DNA of 18,978 nt from Clostridiales bacterium. GTDB taxonomy: Bacteria > Bacillota > Clostridia > Oscillospirales > Acutalibacteraceae. Under the pieces are notes generated by a model. It was given only the letters and a program-made list of their open reading frames with translations. It did no database searches and was not told where the DNA came from. Of the stretch, positions 4,755-12,641 are shown piece by piece (position 1 is the first letter of the stretch; every line of letters starts with the position of its first letter). A program made the position numbers and the translations under genes. The stretch covers positions 1 to 18,978 of the forward strand of contig DYBQ01000041.1 in NCBI GenBank assembly GCA_019418545.1, given 5' to 3'.

Positions 4755-7205
4755 TTGGAAATTGCCAAAGTGGCGGTGGAAAATGCCGTTTATCATTTTG
4801 ACAAAGCCTTTGACTATTTAATCCCTCCCGAGCTGTCTAAGTGTGCTTTGCCGGGATGCCGGGTGATGATACCCTTTGGCGCAGGGGGAAAAAGCCGGCT
4901 GGGAATTATTTTGGCCCGGGAGACCGAAGCGGAATATTCCTATGAGAAGTTAAAACCGCTGCAGTCGGTGCTGGATGACAAGCCCCTTTTGTCGGCAGAA
5001 TTTTTAAAAATGGCATTTTGGCTCAAGGAGCGGTATTTTTGCACCCTGTTTGATGCAGTAAAGCTGTTTTTGCCGCCGGGAATGAATTACCGGCTGTACC
5101 GGCAGATTTCTTTTTCTCCGGGGTTCACCAATTTTGACAGGGAAGCCTTTACGGACGCCCAGTGGCAGCTGATTGCCTGCCTTCGGGCCTGCCGAAAGCC
5201 GCCGGAGCTGAGGGAATTTCTTTCCAGATGTGGTGTAACAGAGGATTGCCCGGCGCTTTTGGAGCTGGAAAAGCAGGGGGTGATAACCCTTTCCAATGAA
5301 GTTTCCCGCCAGGTGAATGACGCCACCGTGCGGATGGCCCGGGCAGTGGAAGAGCTGCCGGAGGGGGTGAAGCTCAGCCCCCGGCAAAAAGAGGTCTATC
5401 AGGTACTGCGGGAGGTGGGGCCTGCATCGGTAAAAGAAGTTTGCTATTTTACCGGTGTGACGCCGGCAGTGGTGACGGCTTTGGTTAAAAAAGGCGGCGC
5501 CCAGCTGTTTGAGCAGGAAGTATACCGGGGAAGCGGCCAATATGTGCAGGCAGAGCCGGAAAGGGAAATCTGTTTGACAGATGAACAGCAAAGGGCTTAT
5601 GAAAGCCTGCTTGCCCAGTATCAAAAGGGGGAAGGGGGCGTGTCCCTTCTCTATGGCGTTACGGGCAGCGGAAAAACCCAGGTGTTTATGCGCCTGATTG
5701 ACGAAGTATACCGCCAGGGCCGGGGCGTTATTGTGATGGTGCCGGAAATTTCTCTTACGCCGCAAACCATTTCCCTTTTCCAGCGGCGATATGGACAGGG
5801 GGTGGCGGTATTCCACAGCGGCCTTTCCCTTGGCGAGCGGCTGGACGAGTGGAAGCGCATCCGGGACGGCAAAGCCCGCATTGCAGTGGGGACCCGCTCT
5901 GCCGTGTTTGCGCCCTTTGAAGATTTGGGGCTGGTGATTTTGGATGAAGAGCAGGAATATACCTATAAATCCGAATCGTCTCCCCGATATCACGCCCGGG
6001 ATGCAGCCAGATTCCGGTGTGCCTGGCACAAGGGGCTGTGTGTGCTGGCTTCGGCTACCCCATCGGTGGAGAGCTTTTTTCTGGCTCAAAAAGGCAGATA
6101 CACCCTAAATGGCCTGACTTCCCGCTATGGGAATGCCCAGCTGCCGGAGGTACAGGTGGTGGATATGAATGAAGAGCTGGAAAGAGGGAATCCTTCCATT
6201 CTCAGTGCACCCCTGATGAATGCATTGCAGCGGAATTTGGAAGAGGGGAAACAGTCGATTCTGCTTCTCAACCGGCGGGGATATCACACCTTTGCTTCCT
6301 GCCGCGCCTGCAGCGAGGTGATTACCTGTCCTCATTGCAGTATTTCCATGACCTATCACGCGGCCAATCACCGGCTGGTGTGCCACTATTGCGGCTATTC
6401 CGTCCCCTTTACACAGGAGTGCCCCTATTGCCATCAAAAAGAAGTACACTATTCCGGCTCCGGTACCCAGCGGGCAGAGGAAGCTTTGCAGGAGCTGCTT
6501 CCAGAGGCTTCGATTTTGCGGCTGGATGCAGACAGCACACTGGCGAAAAATGCCTATGAAAAAAAACTGAGTGCCTTTGCCCGGGGGGAATATGATTTGA
6601 TTGTGGGAACCCAGATGGTGGCAAAAGGGCTTGATTTTGAAAATGTGACGCTGGTGGGTGTGCTGAACGCTGACCAGATGCTATATAACGATGATTTCCG
6701 CAGCAATGAGCGGGCGTTTGATTTGCTGACGCAGGTGGTTGGCCGCTCGGGACGGGGAAAATATCCGGGTATGGCGATTATCCAAACCTCTACCCCCGAA
6801 AACCCCACGTTCCGGCTGGCAGCCCGGCAGGATTATGATGCGTTTTATCAAAGCGAAATCCAGTTCCGCCATGCCATGCTCTATCCGCCTTTTTCGGATA
6901 TCCTGCTTTTTGGGTTTGTGGGAGAGCAGGAAGCGGCAGTGCGCGATGGAAGCTGTTGGCTTCTAAACCGCCTGCAGCAGCTGGCAGCAAGCGAATATCC
7001 CGAGCTTCCCATGCGGGTGCTGCGGCCTTCTCCGGCATCGGTTGCCAAGGTGAGCAATAAGTACCGGTATAAGCTGATTATCAAGTGCCGGAATAACCGG
7101 CGCCTTCGGGAAATGGTGTCGCGGCTGCTGCTGGAATTTGCGAAACAAAAAGAATTTTCCCGGGTTACGGCGTTTGCCGACTGTAATCCGGACAGTATTT
7201 TATAA
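4755..7205 (+). CDS. priA: Primosomal protein N', replication restart helicase PriA
   Basis: 816 residues, full length. PriA recognises stalled forks and loads the replicative helicase. The N-terminal 3'-DNA-binding domain (AKVAVENAVYHFDKAFDYLIP) is followed by a winged-helix region. The helicase core has Walker A GVTGSGKT at 301-308 and Walker B DEEQ at 397-400. The zinc module has eight cysteines: C516, C519, C525, C528, C543, C546, C556 and C559. The C-terminal lobe contains GTQMVAKGLDFENVTLVG and TQVVGRSGRG. Motif II is DEEQ where Bacillus and E. coli have DEEH. The start is a TTG: AGGTGA at 4742-4747 is correctly spaced, and no in-frame ATG or GTG fits better. The gene follows a terminator; in Bacillus coaBC lies between rpoZ and priA. 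Confidence 0.96.
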   Translation: MEIAKVAVENAVYHFDKAFDYLIPPELSKCALPGCRVMIPFGAGGKSRLGIILARETEAEYSYEKLKPLQSVLDDKPLLSAEFLKMAFWLKERYFCTLFDAVKLFLPPGMNYRLYRQISFSPGFTNFDREAFTDAQWQLIACLRACRKPPELREFLSRCGVTEDCPALLELEKQGVITLSNEVSRQVNDATVRMARAVEELPEGVKLSPRQKEVYQVLREVGPASVKEVCYFTGVTPAVVTALVKKGGAQLFEQEVYRGSGQYVQAEPEREICLTDEQQRAYESLLAQYQKGEGGVSLLYGVTGSGKTQVFMRLIDEVYRQGRGVIVMVPEISLTPQTISLFQRRYGQGVAVFHSGLSLGERLDEWKRIRDGKARIAVGTRSAVFAPFEDLGLVILDEEQEYTYKSESSPRYHARDAARFRCAWHKGLCVLASATPSVESFFLAQKGRYTLNGLTSRYGNAQLPEVQVVDMNEELERGNPSILSAPLMNALQRNLEEGKQSILLLNRRGYHTFASCRACSEVITCPHCSISMTYHAANHRLVCHYCGYSVPFTQECPYCHQKEVHYSGSGTQRAEEALQELLPEASILRLDADSTLAKNAYEKKLSAFARGEYDLIVGTQMVAKGLDFENVTLVGVLNADQMLYNDDFRSNERAFDLLTQVVGRSGRGKYPGMAIIQTSTPENPTFRLAARQDYDAFYQSEIQFRHAMLYPPFSDILLFGFVGEQEAAVRDGSCWLLNRLQQLAASEYPELPMRVLRPSPASVAKVSNKYRYKLIIKCRNNRRLREMVSRLLLEFAKQKEFSRVTAFADCNPDSIL

Positions 7206-7218
7206 GGAGTGAAAGAAA

Positions 7219-7689
7219 ATGGCAATTCGCAATATCGTAAAATTTGGTGACGAAGTATTGAATAAAAAGTGCCGTCCGGTAGAAAAATTTGACCATAAGC
7301 TGGCAGTTTTGCTGGATGACATGGCGGATACCCTTTATGAAGCGGACGGAGTAGGTCTGGCTGCCCCGCAGGTGGGCATCCTGCGCCGTGCGGTGATTAT
7401 CGACGTAGGCGAGGGGCTGATAGAGCTGATTAACCCTCAAATCGTGGAGGTCAGTGACGAAACCCAGACGGATGCCGAGGGGTGCCTTTCCAATCCGGGA
7501 AAGTATGGTTTGGTGGAGCGCCCCATGCGGGTAAAGGTACGGGCACAGGACCGCAACGGCAACTGGTATGAAAAAGAGGGCGAAGGGCTTTTGGCCCGGG
7601 CTTTTTGCCATGAGCTGGACCATTTGGAGGGCGTGCTGTTCACTTCCCGCGCCAGCCGGATGCTTTCTGCTGAGGAATTGCAGGGTTAA
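7219..7689 (+). CDS. def: Peptide deformylase
   Basis: 156 residues. This metal enzyme removes the formyl group from the N-terminal methionine of new proteins. All three family motifs are present: GVGLAAPQ (44-51), EGCLS (87-91, metal ligand C89) and HELDH (131-135, ligands H131 and H135, catalytic E132). The length matches short bacterial deformylases of the Firmicute type. AAGGAG at 7204-7209 overlaps the priA stop codon, so translation is probably coupled. It lies 15 bases before fmt, whose product adds the formyl group that this enzyme later removes. Confidence 0.96.
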   Translation: MAIRNIVKFGDEVLNKKCRPVEKFDHKLAVLLDDMADTLYEADGVGLAAPQVGILRRAVIIDVGEGLIELINPQIVEVSDETQTDAEGCLSNPGKYGLVERPMRVKVRAQDRNGNWYEKEGEGLLARAFCHELDHLEGVLFTSRASRMLSAEELQG

Positions 7690-7704
7690 AAGGAGGCTTT
7701 TGCC

Positions 7705-8628
7705 ATGAGAATCGTGTTTATGGGGACACCGGATTTTGCGGTGCCCTGTTTGCAGGCGCTGCTGGACGACGGGCATGAGGTTTGCGGTGTGTTTACCCAG
7801 CCGGATAAACCCAAAGGGAGAGGCTATACCCTAACTCCTCCGCCAGTAAAGGAGCTGGCGCTGCAACACCACTTGCCGGTATATCAGCCCAGCAGCCTTC
7901 GCACTGGGGAAGCCTTTGAAATTTTGGAAAAACTGGCTCCCGATTTGATTGCCGTGGTGGCTTATGGAAAGATTTTACCGAAAGAAATTTTGGATTTGCC
8001 GCCCATGGGCTGTGTAAATGTTCACGGCTCTTTGCTGCCCAAATATCGGGGCGCAGCGCCGATTCAATGGGCAGTGCTCAACGGAGACAAGGTGACGGGT
8101 GTTACCACCATGTTTATGGCCGAGGGGATGGATACCGGCGACATTCTGCTCACGGCGGAAACCCCCATCCCGGAAAACGAGACTTCCGGGGAGCTGTTCG
8201 ACCGGCTGAAGGATATGGGCGCAGGGCTGCTGCTGAAAACCATTCACGGGCTGGAAGAGGGCGTACTGGTGTCTATTCCGCAGAATGAAGCAGAAGCTAC
8301 TTATGCCCCCATGCTGTCAAAGGAGCTTTCGGCCATTGACTGGAAGGCTTCCGCATGGGAAGTCCACAACAAGGTGAGGGGTTTGTCCCCGTGGCCAACC
8401 GCCCACACCATGTTCCGGGGTAAGCGCATGAAGGTGCTGGAAACGGAGATTTTCCCGGAAAAGAACGGGGAGCCGGGCAAGGCATTTTCGGAGAATGGGG
8501 AATTTTTTGTCTATTGCGGAACAGGAGCTGTCCGGCTTGCCATGGTGCAGCCGGAAAACAGCAAGAGAATGGCAGGAAAAGCCTTTCTGCTGGGTCATCC
8601 GCTGGATAAAAATACCGTTTTGGGATAA
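7705..8628 (+). CDS. fmt: Methionyl-tRNA formyltransferase
   Basis: 307 residues. It formylates Met-tRNA(fMet) with 10-formyl-tetrahydrofolate for translation initiation. The N-terminal domain begins MRIVFMGTPDFAVPCL. The catalytic triad is visible as N105 and H107 in VNVHGSLLPKYRGAAPIQ and D143 in GMDTGDIL. The C-terminal tRNA-binding domain starts near 205 (SAIDWKASAWEVHNKVRGLSPWP). AAAGGAGG precedes the ATG by about 8 bases. def and fmt adjoin, as in most bacteria. Confidence 0.96.
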   Translation: MRIVFMGTPDFAVPCLQALLDDGHEVCGVFTQPDKPKGRGYTLTPPPVKELALQHHLPVYQPSSLRTGEAFEILEKLAPDLIAVVAYGKILPKEILDLPPMGCVNVHGSLLPKYRGAAPIQWAVLNGDKVTGVTTMFMAEGMDTGDILLTAETPIPENETSGELFDRLKDMGAGLLLKTIHGLEEGVLVSIPQNEAEATYAPMLSKELSAIDWKASAWEVHNKVRGLSPWPTAHTMFRGKRMKVLETEIFPEKNGEPGKAFSENGEFFVYCGTGAVRLAMVQPENSKRMAGKAFLLGHPLDKNTVLG

Positions 8629-8652
8629 AATAGCGGCAGACACTGTCTGCAT

Positions 8653-8678
8653 CCAATTTCCTCTGGAATTGGAATTTT
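8653..8678 (+). terminator. Terminator-like hairpin downstream of fmt
   Basis: CCAATT (8653-8658) and AATTGG (8667-8672) form a short stem followed by AATTTT. A second perfect hairpin, GCAGAC-ACT-GTCTGC (8636-8650), lies just before it. Together they could weaken read-through from fmt into yugP. The stem is AT-rich and the T run is only four bases, so this is a weak call. Confidence 0.35.
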
Positions 8679-8691
8679 GATGGGGTTGTAG

Positions 8692-8710
8692 GGGCGGCTA
8701 TCAGCCGCCC
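8692..8710. repeat. REP-like GC-rich palindrome
   Basis: GGGCGGCT-ATC-AGCCGCCC is a perfect 8-bp inverted repeat with a 3-base loop, preceded by TTGTAG. It stands in the 168-base gap between fmt and yugP and has no T tract. The form (TAGGGGCGG, short loop, CCGCCC) resembles short interspersed palindromes that I recall from gut Clostridia genomes. Only one copy is in the window, so the repeat status is inferred. Confidence 0.5.
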
Positions 8711-8796
8711 GGAAGTTTCAGGCCGTTATCCAGAAAAGGGGCAGGCAATGTGTGTCCCTGCAATTGAACCTTTATGACCACCAAAGGAGCTGTATC

Positions 8797-9501
8797 ATGC
8801 CGTACATGTATTTTAATTTTCAATATCTGGCGTTTATGCTGCCTGCCATCCTCCTGTCCTTTATTGCACAGATGATGGTGAAAACCACCTATGCCAAATA
8901 TTCCAAAATCCTCAACCGCCGCGGACTCACCGGCGCCATGGCTGCCGAGCAGGTGCTCTGGGGCAACCATGTGCCCGGCATCCGCTTTGAGCATATCCGG
9001 GGGAACCTTACCGACCACTTTGACCCCCGCAGCAATGTGATTGCCCTGTCCGACGGCGTTTATAATCAGGCTACCATTGCCGCTGTGGGCGTAGCTGCCC
9101 ATGAAGCCGGCCATGCAGTCCAGCATCACACCGGATACTGGCCCATCCGTTTGAGAGGCGCTTTGGTTCCCATCACCAACCTTGGCGCAAATCTGGCAAC
9201 CCCGCTGATTCTCATTGGATTTTTGCTGCCGGTGCAGTATGACTTTGTCATCTATTTGGGGATTGCCCTGTATTGTCTGGTGGTATTGTTCCAGGTCGTC
9301 ACACTGCCGGTAGAATTTAATGCCAGCGCCCGGGCAATCCGTGCTTTGGAAGAAGGGAATATGCTGGACGAGGAAGAATTGAAGGGAGCCAAAAAAGTGC
9401 TGCGGGCGGCTGCACTCACCTATTTGGCCGCAGCCTTTACGGCATTGCTTTCGGTGCTGTATTATTTGATGATAGCCGGTAACAGGAGGGAGCGTTCCTG
9501 A
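8797..9501 (+). CDS. yugP: YugP family membrane zinc metallopeptidase
   Basis: 234 residues. Hydrophobic segments lie at about 8-27, 134-165 and 205-227. HEAGH (102-106), followed by AVQHHTGY, is the zinc-binding motif of this family, and the third ligand is probably the Glu of PVEFNASARA (E173). The family (Pfam neutral zinc metallopeptidase, B. subtilis YugP) is predicted to cut membrane or surface proteins, and its substrates are unknown. An in-frame ATG at 8752 exists, but the ATG at 8797 is preferred: AAAGGAGC sits 7-8 bases before it, and MPYMYFNFQYLAFMLPA is the usual start. In many Clostridia the gene sits between fmt and rsmB, as here. Its stop overlaps the rsmB ATG (TGATG). Confidence 0.88.
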   Translation: MPYMYFNFQYLAFMLPAILLSFIAQMMVKTTYAKYSKILNRRGLTGAMAAEQVLWGNHVPGIRFEHIRGNLTDHFDPRSNVIALSDGVYNQATIAAVGVAAHEAGHAVQHHTGYWPIRLRGALVPITNLGANLATPLILIGFLLPVQYDFVIYLGIALYCLVVLFQVVTLPVEFNASARAIRALEEGNMLDEEELKGAKKVLRAAALTYLAAAFTALLSVLYYLMIAGNRRERS

Positions 9502-10838
9502 TGAAGCAGGATGCACGAACTGCCGCACTGCAGGCGCTTTTGCAGGTGGAGGAGAGCGAAGGATATTCGAATATTGTCATCGATAAAACCATCCGGCAGA
9601 TGGAGCTGCCGCCAAGAGAAGCTGCACTTGCGTCTGCACTGTTTTATGGGGTGCTGGAAAAACGCATTGCGCTGGACTGGGCGCTGGGGCGATTTTCCAA
9701 AAAGCCGGTGGAAAAGCTGGATGCCCCTGTGCGGGAGATTTTGCGGCTTTCTGTGTATCAGCTTTTGTACATGGACAAAATCCCCGATTCCGCCGCTGTC
9801 AACGAAGCCGTAAAAGCCTGCCGGAAAGCGGGGAAAAGCAGCGCCTCTGGTTTTGTCAACGGCGTGCTGCGGAATTTCCTCCGCCACCGGGAAAGCCTTC
9901 CCTGGCCTCAAGGCGGGGACGAAGCCCTTTCCATCCAATATGGCTGCCCGGTATATTGGATTCGTTTTTGGCGGGAAGCCTATGGGGAGAAATTTTGCCA
10001 AAGCCTTTTGGAGACACTCACACGTCCTGCTTTTCTGTATGCAAGGGTAAACCCGCTGCGGGGCAGTGTGGAGGAGTTTGTGAAAAAAGCGGCCGAAACC
10101 GGGATGAAAGCAACACCGGCAGAAGCCATCCCCGGCGCAGTACGGCTGGAGCACACCGGCTCTGTGGCAGAAAATCCCCTCTATCAGGAAGGCTGGTTCC
10201 ATGTGCAGGATTTGTCCTCCCAGGTGTGCTGTATGCAGGGCGGCATCCGGCCCGGGATGCGTGTGGTGGATGTGTGCGCGGCGCCCGGAGGAAAAACCTT
10301 TACGGCAGCCCAGTGGATGGAGAATCAGGGGGAGCTTTTTGCCTATGACCTTTATAAAGGAAAGGTTGGGCTAATTCGCTCCGGCGCAGAAAGGCTGGGC
10401 CTTAGCTGTGTACAGGCGGCAGTCCGCAATGCGGAAACCCCTGCTTTTTCGCCGGAAGCAGCCGATGTGGTGTTCTGTGACGCGCCCTGCTCAGGGCTGG
10501 GGATTCTGCGCCGCAAGCCGGAAATCCGCTATAAAAAGCCAAAAAGCCTGGAAGGGCTGCCAAACTTGCAGGAAAGAATTTTGCAGCAGACGGCCCGGCT
10601 CGTAAAGCCTGGCGGAAGGCTCGTCTATTCAACCTGTACCCTCAACCCCGCAGAAAACGGTCAGGTGGCCGATGCATTTTTGCAGCAGCATCCAGAGTTT
10701 TCCCCAATCCCCATCACCATACCGGCAGGGATGAGCCGTGCGGTACAGGAGCCGGAGCATCATTTTACCATGACACCCTTTGCTTGTGGGACAGACGGCT
10801 TTTTTGTGGCTGTATTTGAAAAAAAAGCGGGAGAATAA
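9501..10838 (+). CDS. rsmB: 16S rRNA (cytosine-967-C5)-methyltransferase RsmB
   Basis: 445 residues: an N-terminal NusB-like RNA-binding domain (about 1-135, starting ARTAALQALLQVEESEGYSN) and a Rossmann methyltransferase domain. The SAM-binding motif DVCAAPGGK is at 257-265. DAPCSGLG places one conserved cysteine at 330, and STCTLNPAEN places the catalytic cysteine at 379. The family methylates C967 of 16S rRNA. An upstream ribosome site AGGAGG (9484-9489) lies inside the end of yugP, and the two genes overlap by one base. Confidence 0.95.
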   Translation: MKQDARTAALQALLQVEESEGYSNIVIDKTIRQMELPPREAALASALFYGVLEKRIALDWALGRFSKKPVEKLDAPVREILRLSVYQLLYMDKIPDSAAVNEAVKACRKAGKSSASGFVNGVLRNFLRHRESLPWPQGGDEALSIQYGCPVYWIRFWREAYGEKFCQSLLETLTRPAFLYARVNPLRGSVEEFVKKAAETGMKATPAEAIPGAVRLEHTGSVAENPLYQEGWFHVQDLSSQVCCMQGGIRPGMRVVDVCAAPGGKTFTAAQWMENQGELFAYDLYKGKVGLIRSGAERLGLSCVQAAVRNAETPAFSPEAADVVFCDAPCSGLGILRRKPEIRYKKPKSLEGLPNLQERILQQTARLVKPGGRLVYSTCTLNPAENGQVADAFLQQHPEFSPIPITIPAGMSRAVQEPEHHFTMTPFACGTDGFFVAVFEKKAGE

Positions 10839-10853
10839 CGAGGAGAGAAAATC

Positions 10854-11894
10854 GTGAAAACTGACATCAAATCTATGACGCTGGCTGAAATTAAAGAGGC
10901 CTTCCGGCAGGAGGGGCTGCCCGCTTTCCGAAGCCTGCAGGTATATCGCTGGCTGCATCGGGGCGTGGAATCCTTTGACGAAATGTCTGATTTGTCGTTG
11001 GAGCTTCGCCATAAGTTAGCAGAAAAATATTACATATCTGTAGCAATTATTGAAAAAAAACGGGTTTCAAGGTATGATAATACCGTGAAGTACCTGTTCC
11101 GCCTTCATGATGGACAATATGTGGAGTCGGTTTTGATGGAATACCATCACGGCTATTCGATATGTATTTCTACCCAGGCAGGATGCAAAATGGGCTGTAC
11201 CTTTTGCGCAACCGGACAGGGCGGATGGCGGCGCGACCTTACCCCTTCTGAAATGCTGGCACAAATCCAAGCAGCGCAAAAGGATTCAGGCGCTAAGGTT
11301 TCCAATATCGTGCTGATGGGGATGGGAGAGCCGCTGGACAACTATGAAAACGTCCTGCGGTTTTTGGAATTGGTTTCTTCCGATGAAGGAATGAACATTG
11401 GGGCAAGGCATATTTCCCTTTCCACCTGTGGACTGGTGGAAAAGATTTATGATTTGGCTGACAGGAAACTGCAGGTAACCTTGTCGGTTTCCCTCCATGC
11501 GCCCAATGACCAAATTCGTTCCCGCACCATGCCGGTCAACCGAAAATGGAACGTGGAAGCCCTTTTAAAAGCCTGCCGGTATTATGCAGAAACCACGCAT
11601 CGGCGGATTTCCTTTGAATATGCTATGATAAAAGGGGTAAATGATACCGATGCCTGTGCACAGGAGTTGGCCCGGCGGCTCAAAGGCATGTTGTGCCATG
11701 TCAATTTAATCCCGGTAAACGATGTAACCGGGGCAAATTACCGAAAGAGTTCTCAGGATAGGCTGCAGAGATTCAGCAAAATTCTTTCGGATAAAGGAAT
11801 TCCCGTTACCGTGCGGCGCACATTGGGCTCAGATATTGAGGCTTCTTGCGGCCAGCTGCGGGGGAAACACGAAGAGGAGGCGGGTAAACCATGA
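10854..11894 (+). CDS. rlmN: Dual-specificity RNA methyltransferase RlmN
   Basis: 346 residues. A radical SAM enzyme that makes 2-methyladenosine at 23S rRNA A2503 and at A37 of some tRNAs. The iron-sulphur cluster motif CKMGCTFC gives C111, C115 and C118. GEPLDNYENV and SVSLHAPND are typical internal motifs. C332 near the C-terminus (EASCGQLRG) is the conserved cysteine that carries the methyl group in catalysis. The start is GTG at 10854, supported by AGGAG (10841-10845) and by the family N-terminus KxDIKSMTLxEI. The stop overlaps the prpC start (ATGA). A Cfr resistance enzyme is unlikely because the sequence fits RlmN throughout. Confidence 0.96.
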   Translation: MKTDIKSMTLAEIKEAFRQEGLPAFRSLQVYRWLHRGVESFDEMSDLSLELRHKLAEKYYISVAIIEKKRVSRYDNTVKYLFRLHDGQYVESVLMEYHHGYSICISTQAGCKMGCTFCATGQGGWRRDLTPSEMLAQIQAAQKDSGAKVSNIVLMGMGEPLDNYENVLRFLELVSSDEGMNIGARHISLSTCGLVEKIYDLADRKLQVTLSVSLHAPNDQIRSRTMPVNRKWNVEALLKACRYYAETTHRRISFEYAMIKGVNDTDACAQELARRLKGMLCHVNLIPVNDVTGANYRKSSQDRLQRFSKILSDKGIPVTVRRTLGSDIEASCGQLRGKHEEEAGKP

Positions 11895-12616
11895 GAACCG
11901 TCAGTCAAACCGATATTGGCCTGTCGAGAAGCAGCAACCAGGATGCCAGCGGCTGCGGGCTTTTGCCGGATGGCGCCTGGATGGTGGTGTGCGACGGGAT
12001 GGGCGGGGCCAATGGCGGAAACGTTGCCAGCGAAATTGCCCTGTCCTGTATGCAGCATCAAATCAGTTTTGAATATCAGCCTGGAATTTCTTCCGATGCT
12101 GTGAGGAATCTCCTGACGGCGGCAGCTTATACGGCCAATTCTCAAATTTATGACGCTGCAAAAAACAATCCGTCCCTTTCCGGTATGGGCACCACGCTGG
12201 TGGCAGTCATTGTTACTAGGGGACGGGCACACATCGTTCATGCGGGCGACAGCCGGGCTTATCTGATTTCATCATCGAGTGTCCGGCAGCTGACCATGGA
12301 CCACTCCATGGTGCAGGAGCTGTTAAACCGGGGGGATATTACTAGGGAAGAAGCGGTAAACCATCCCCACAAAAATATTATTACCCGCGCTCTGGGAGTG
12401 CAGGAAATGGTGGATACTGATTATACAGAGATTCCTTTTGAGGAAGGGGAAACCCTGCTTGCCTGCTCAGACGGCCTGAGCAATTATATCCATGCCGAGC
12501 AGATATTCCAGTATGCCAAAACATGCAGCGGGCAGGAGCTGGCAGACGCACTGGTAAAAGCGGCGTTGGACAAAGGCGGACGTGATAATATCACAGTGAC
12601 ATTGATTGAAAACTGA
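11891..12616 (+). CDS. prpC: PP2C-family Ser/Thr protein phosphatase (PrpC/Stp)
   Basis: 241 residues, the normal length of bacterial one-domain PPM phosphatases. Metal and phosphate motifs are complete: NQD (16-18), VCDGMGG (33-39, D35), GTTLVAV (100-106), HAGDSRAYL (117-125, D120), MDHSMVQ, CSDGLSN (192-198, D194) and GGRDNITV (229-236, D232). It removes phosphate from targets of the kinase encoded 25 bases downstream. AGGAGG (11875-11880) lies inside the end of rlmN, and the ATG overlaps that stop by four bases. The pair prpC-prkC is conserved across Firmicutes. Confidence 0.96.
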   Translation: MRTVSQTDIGLSRSSNQDASGCGLLPDGAWMVVCDGMGGANGGNVASEIALSCMQHQISFEYQPGISSDAVRNLLTAAAYTANSQIYDAAKNNPSLSGMGTTLVAVIVTRGRAHIVHAGDSRAYLISSSSVRQLTMDHSMVQELLNRGDITREEAVNHPHKNIITRALGVQEMVDTDYTEIPFEEGETLLACSDGLSNYIHAEQIFQYAKTCSGQELADALVKAALDKGGRDNITVTLIEN

Positions 12617-12641
12617 CAGCACAGGATAGGAGTGGAATTTC

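Noticed and set aside
5004..6089. A 361-codon minus-strand open frame inside priA
   Set aside because: It is a shadow of the helicase gene with no initiation signal and a composition (His, Pro, Arg rich) typical of antisense reading.
8752..8796. Longer start for the YugP-like peptidase
   Set aside because: The extra 15 residues are not hydrophobic or conserved, and the strong ribosome site points to the ATG at 8797.
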